Below are positions 39,640 to 41,667 of a stretch of 41,667 nucleotides of DNA, one piece after another. Position numbers and translations under genes: made by a program. Numbering within the stretch: position 1 is the first letter of the stretch; every line of letters starts with the position of its first letter. The notes under the pieces are model-generated. The model made no database searches. It worked only from the letters and a program-made list of their open reading frames with translations, and had not been told where the DNA came from. Origin of the DNA: Aneurinibacillus aneurinilyticus ATCC 12856 (lineage in GTDB: Bacteria > Bacillota > Bacilli > Aneurinibacillales > Aneurinibacillaceae); assembly GCF_000466385.1 (NCBI RefSeq), contig NZ_KE952679.1, forward strand, positions 7,922 through 49,588, written 5' to 3'.

Positions 39640-41513
39640 GTGAAGAACGCAGGCAGGTTTCCGGCGGAGGACGTGGCTTTGGTCGTGGAGCAGGCCCTGG
39701 AATGGGGATGCCGGTACAGAAAGCAAAAGATTTTAAAGGCACCCTGAACAGACTAATCGGCTACTTGAAGCCTCGTAAATATCAGTTGTTTGCCGTATTT
39801 ATAACGGCAATACTCAGCACAGTTTTTAGCATTGTCAGCCCGAAAATTATGGGAAACGCGACAACTAAGTTATTTGAAGGCATGATGATGAAAATGAAGG
39901 GGGTACCAGGTGCCCATATTGATTTTGAGTATATTTTGCAAATCCTTCTTCTGCTGGGCGGTCTTTATATTTTCAGTGCGTTATTCAGCTATATTCAACA
40001 ATACATCATGGCTGGTGTAGCACAAAAAACCGTATATGAATTGCGTAAGCAAGTAGACGATAAGCTTTCACGTTTGCCGCTCTCGTTTTTTGACTCCCGA
40101 GCACATGGGGAGATCTTGAGCCGGGTTGTTAATGATGTGGATAATATTAGCAGTACTTTGCAGCAGAGCCTTACGCAATTCATTACATCTATCGTTACTT
40201 TTATTGGTGTTATTGTGATGATGCTGACGATAAGCCCGGTAATGACGCTAGTAGTTATTTTAACTCTGCCCCTCAGTCTTATCGTAACCAAAGCGATTGC
40301 TTCACGCTCGCAAGCTTATTTTGTCGGACAGCAGAAGGCGCTTGGAGAATTGAATGGTCATGTGGAGGAGATGTATACGGGCCATAAAATCATTAAGGCG
40401 TTTGGACATGAGGATAAATCCGTCGCCGTTTTTAATGATATTAATGAGAGGCTATACAATTCAGGTTGGAGAGCGCAATTTATTTCCGGTATCATTATGC
40501 CGCTCATGAGCTTTATTAGCAATATTGGATATGTGCTTATTTGCGTTATCGGCGGCGTGCTTGTTACGAAAAATTCGATTGCAATCGGAGACATTCAGGC
40601 ATTCATCCAGTATGCAAGGCAATTTTCACAGCCGATTACGCAGCTGGCCAACATTGCGAATATTATTCAGTCTACGGTTGCATCGGCTGAGCGTGTCTTT
40701 GAACTTCTCGATGAGCAAGAAGAAATACCAGAAGCCGTTGATGCTCGGGAGCTTCGGTCTCCGAAGGGGGAAGTTTGCTTCCAAAACGTTACATTCGGTT
40801 ATAAAGAAGACGCTATACTTATTAATGATATGAATATTCATGTCAAACAGGGACAGATGATAGCGATCGTAGGCCCAACTGGTGCAGGTAAAACCACATT
40901 AATTAACCTGCTGATGCGGTTTTATGAAATAAATGATGGCAAAATAACAATTGATGGTGTCGACATTACGCGTCTAAAGCGCGGAAATTTGCACAGTTTG
41001 TTCGGTATGGTACTTCAGGATACATGGCTATTTAATGGAACGATACGGGATAATATCGCATATGGCCGTGAGAATGCAACTGAGGAAGAAATTGTTCAAG
41101 CGGCAAAAGCAGCGCATGCGGATCATTTTATTCGAACCCTTCCAGATGGCTATGAGACAATATTAAATGAAGAAGCATCCAATATTTCTCAAGGTCAAAA
41201 GCAGCTTCTAACAATCGCCAGGGCCATTCTTGCCGATCCGGCCATCCTTATTCTTGACGAAGCAACAAGCAGCGTTGATACGAGAACAGAAGCATACATT
41301 CAAAAGGCAATGAATGAGCTGATGAAAGGAAGAACAAGCTTTGTTATTGCCCATAGGCTTTCTACCATTCGGGATGCAGACATCATTCTTGTAATGAATA
41401 ATGGTAATGTGGTAGAGCAGGGGAGTCATGAGGAGCTTATGGCAGAGGGAGGATTCTATGCGGATCTTTATAACAGCCAGTTTATGATGAAGACACCTAA
41501 GCGTGTTGTATGA
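39636..41513 (+). CDS. Heterodimeric ABC exporter subunit 2
   Basis: Encodes about 625 residues from ATG 39636, with AGAGGAGG; an earlier in-frame start at 39582 lies within subunit 1. The N-terminus has a Gly/Arg-rich leader (GGGRGFGRGAGPGMGMP) before six TM segments and a nucleotide-binding domain with Walker A GPTGAGKTT (413-421) and Walker B ILILDEATSSVD with the catalytic E542. The signature reads NISQGQKQ (516-523) rather than LSGGQ, so the degenerate site of the dimer uses this signature with subunit 1 Walker motifs, the expected complementarity. No terminator lies before repeat copy 3. Confidence 0.92.
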   Translation: MSEERRQVSGGGRGFGRGAGPGMGMPVQKAKDFKGTLNRLIGYLKPRKYQLFAVFITAILSTVFSIVSPKIMGNATTKLFEGMMMKMKGVPGAHIDFEYILQILLLLGGLYIFSALFSYIQQYIMAGVAQKTVYELRKQVDDKLSRLPLSFFDSRAHGEILSRVVNDVDNISSTLQQSLTQFITSIVTFIGVIVMMLTISPVMTLVVILTLPLSLIVTKAIASRSQAYFVGQQKALGELNGHVEEMYTGHKIIKAFGHEDKSVAVFNDINERLYNSGWRAQFISGIIMPLMSFISNIGYVLICVIGGVLVTKNSIAIGDIQAFIQYARQFSQPITQLANIANIIQSTVASAERVFELLDEQEEIPEAVDARELRSPKGEVCFQNVTFGYKEDAILINDMNIHVKQGQMIAIVGPTGAGKTTLINLLMRFYEINDGKITIDGVDITRLKRGNLHSLFGMVLQDTWLFNGTIRDNIAYGRENATEEEIVQAAKAAHADHFIRTLPDGYETILNEEASNISQGQKQLLTIARAILADPAILILDEATSSVDTRTEAYIQKAMNELMKGRTSFVIAHRLSTIRDADIILVMNNGNVVEQGSHEELMAEGGFYADLYNSQFMMKTPKRVV

Positions 41514-41521
41514 TAAGAGAC

Positions 41522-41667
41522 CAAGGGTGTTGATTATCCAGTATGCTCCAGAGTGGATCATCACCACACCGTGCCCCAAACGGGCGTCGGTTCGTCTCCT
41601 GCACGGAAGCATAGAGGGCCGCTTTTTGCCCTGGCCAGGCGGGACCGCAAAACATCTAGGTAGACGC
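41522..41667. repeat. Dispersed repeat (MITE-like), copy 3, cut by window end
   Basis: The left terminal repeat TGTTGATTATCCA is at 41528-41540, with the same CAAGGG before it as in copy 1. A segment at about 41613-41658 (AGAGGGCCGCTTTTTG ... AAAACATCT) matches the reverse complement of the core of copy 2 (35775-35820). So the core lies in reverse here relative to the arms. The right end is outside the window. Confidence 0.85.

Noticed and set aside
1-41667. CRISPR array, tRNA, rRNA or complete insertion sequence
   Set aside because: No regularly spaced direct repeats, no cloverleaf or rRNA segments, and no transposase gene were seen.

Overview
The window looks like a chromosomal segment of an endospore-forming Gram-positive bacterium of the order Bacillales, most like the Brevibacillus/Aneurinibacillus/Paenibacillaceae side; this is inferred from gene content, not from a database match. 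Supporting points are miaA-hfq followed later by spoVK, CotF-type spore coat proteins, a C35 terpene synthase (YtpB type), YuaF-FloT, a Bce-type peptide sensor/exporter, strong AGGAGG ribosome sites, and many GTG and TTG starts.

Layout. 1-4.5 kb: two small CotF-like coat genes, ytpB, a SAM methyltransferase overlapping miaA, hfq and a small unknown gene. 4.5-7.6 kb: metN-metI-mtnE, a methionine import and salvage operon with an intrinsic terminator in its leader. 7.6-11.2 kb: a 45-residue zinc-ribbon gene, a DUF4870 membrane protein behind a near-perfect sigma-W promoter, a sporulation-type sensor kinase, an MmcQ/YjbR protein and a 56-residue coiled-coil gene. 11.5-16.7 kb: an RND pump, its lipoprotein adaptor and a small lipoprotein whose ribosome site lies inside a long hairpin; the pump again has a sigma-W promoter. 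16.9-24.6 kb: MpsC-like, NIF3-like, Gate-domain, secreted CAP, SpoVK, enoyl-CoA hydratase, ferredoxin/metallo-beta-lactamase fusion and lipoprotein genes. 24.9-27 kb: yuaF-floT with a third sigma-W promoter. 27.1-29.7 kb: a divergent proline dehydrogenase / MocR regulator pair. 30.1-34.7 kb: a complete BceRS-BceAB module. 35-41.5 kb: nitroreductase, Bcr/CflA pump, and a MarR-regulated heterodimeric ABC exporter.

Taken together the accessory half is rich in envelope-stress and drug or peptide defence: RND, flotillin, Bce, MFS and ABC exporters. Three promoters share the TGAAAC-N16/17-CGTA signature, so the DUF4870 protein, RND pump and flotillin raft are probably co-induced by an ECF sigma factor of the sigma-W type.

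The most novel structure is a dispersed intergenic repeat with 13-bp terminal inverted repeats: copies at 24.65 kb, 35.7 kb and 41.52 kb (the last cut by the window end). They differ by module loss and by an apparent inversion of an internal core. Other unusual items are an A-B-A'-B' pseudoknot-like sequence directly behind spoVK, a palindrome over a promoter that reads through a repeat copy into the MFS gene, and a proline dehydrogenase with an altered substrate-binding arginine pair. I saw no rRNA, tRNA, CRISPR array or transposase gene.
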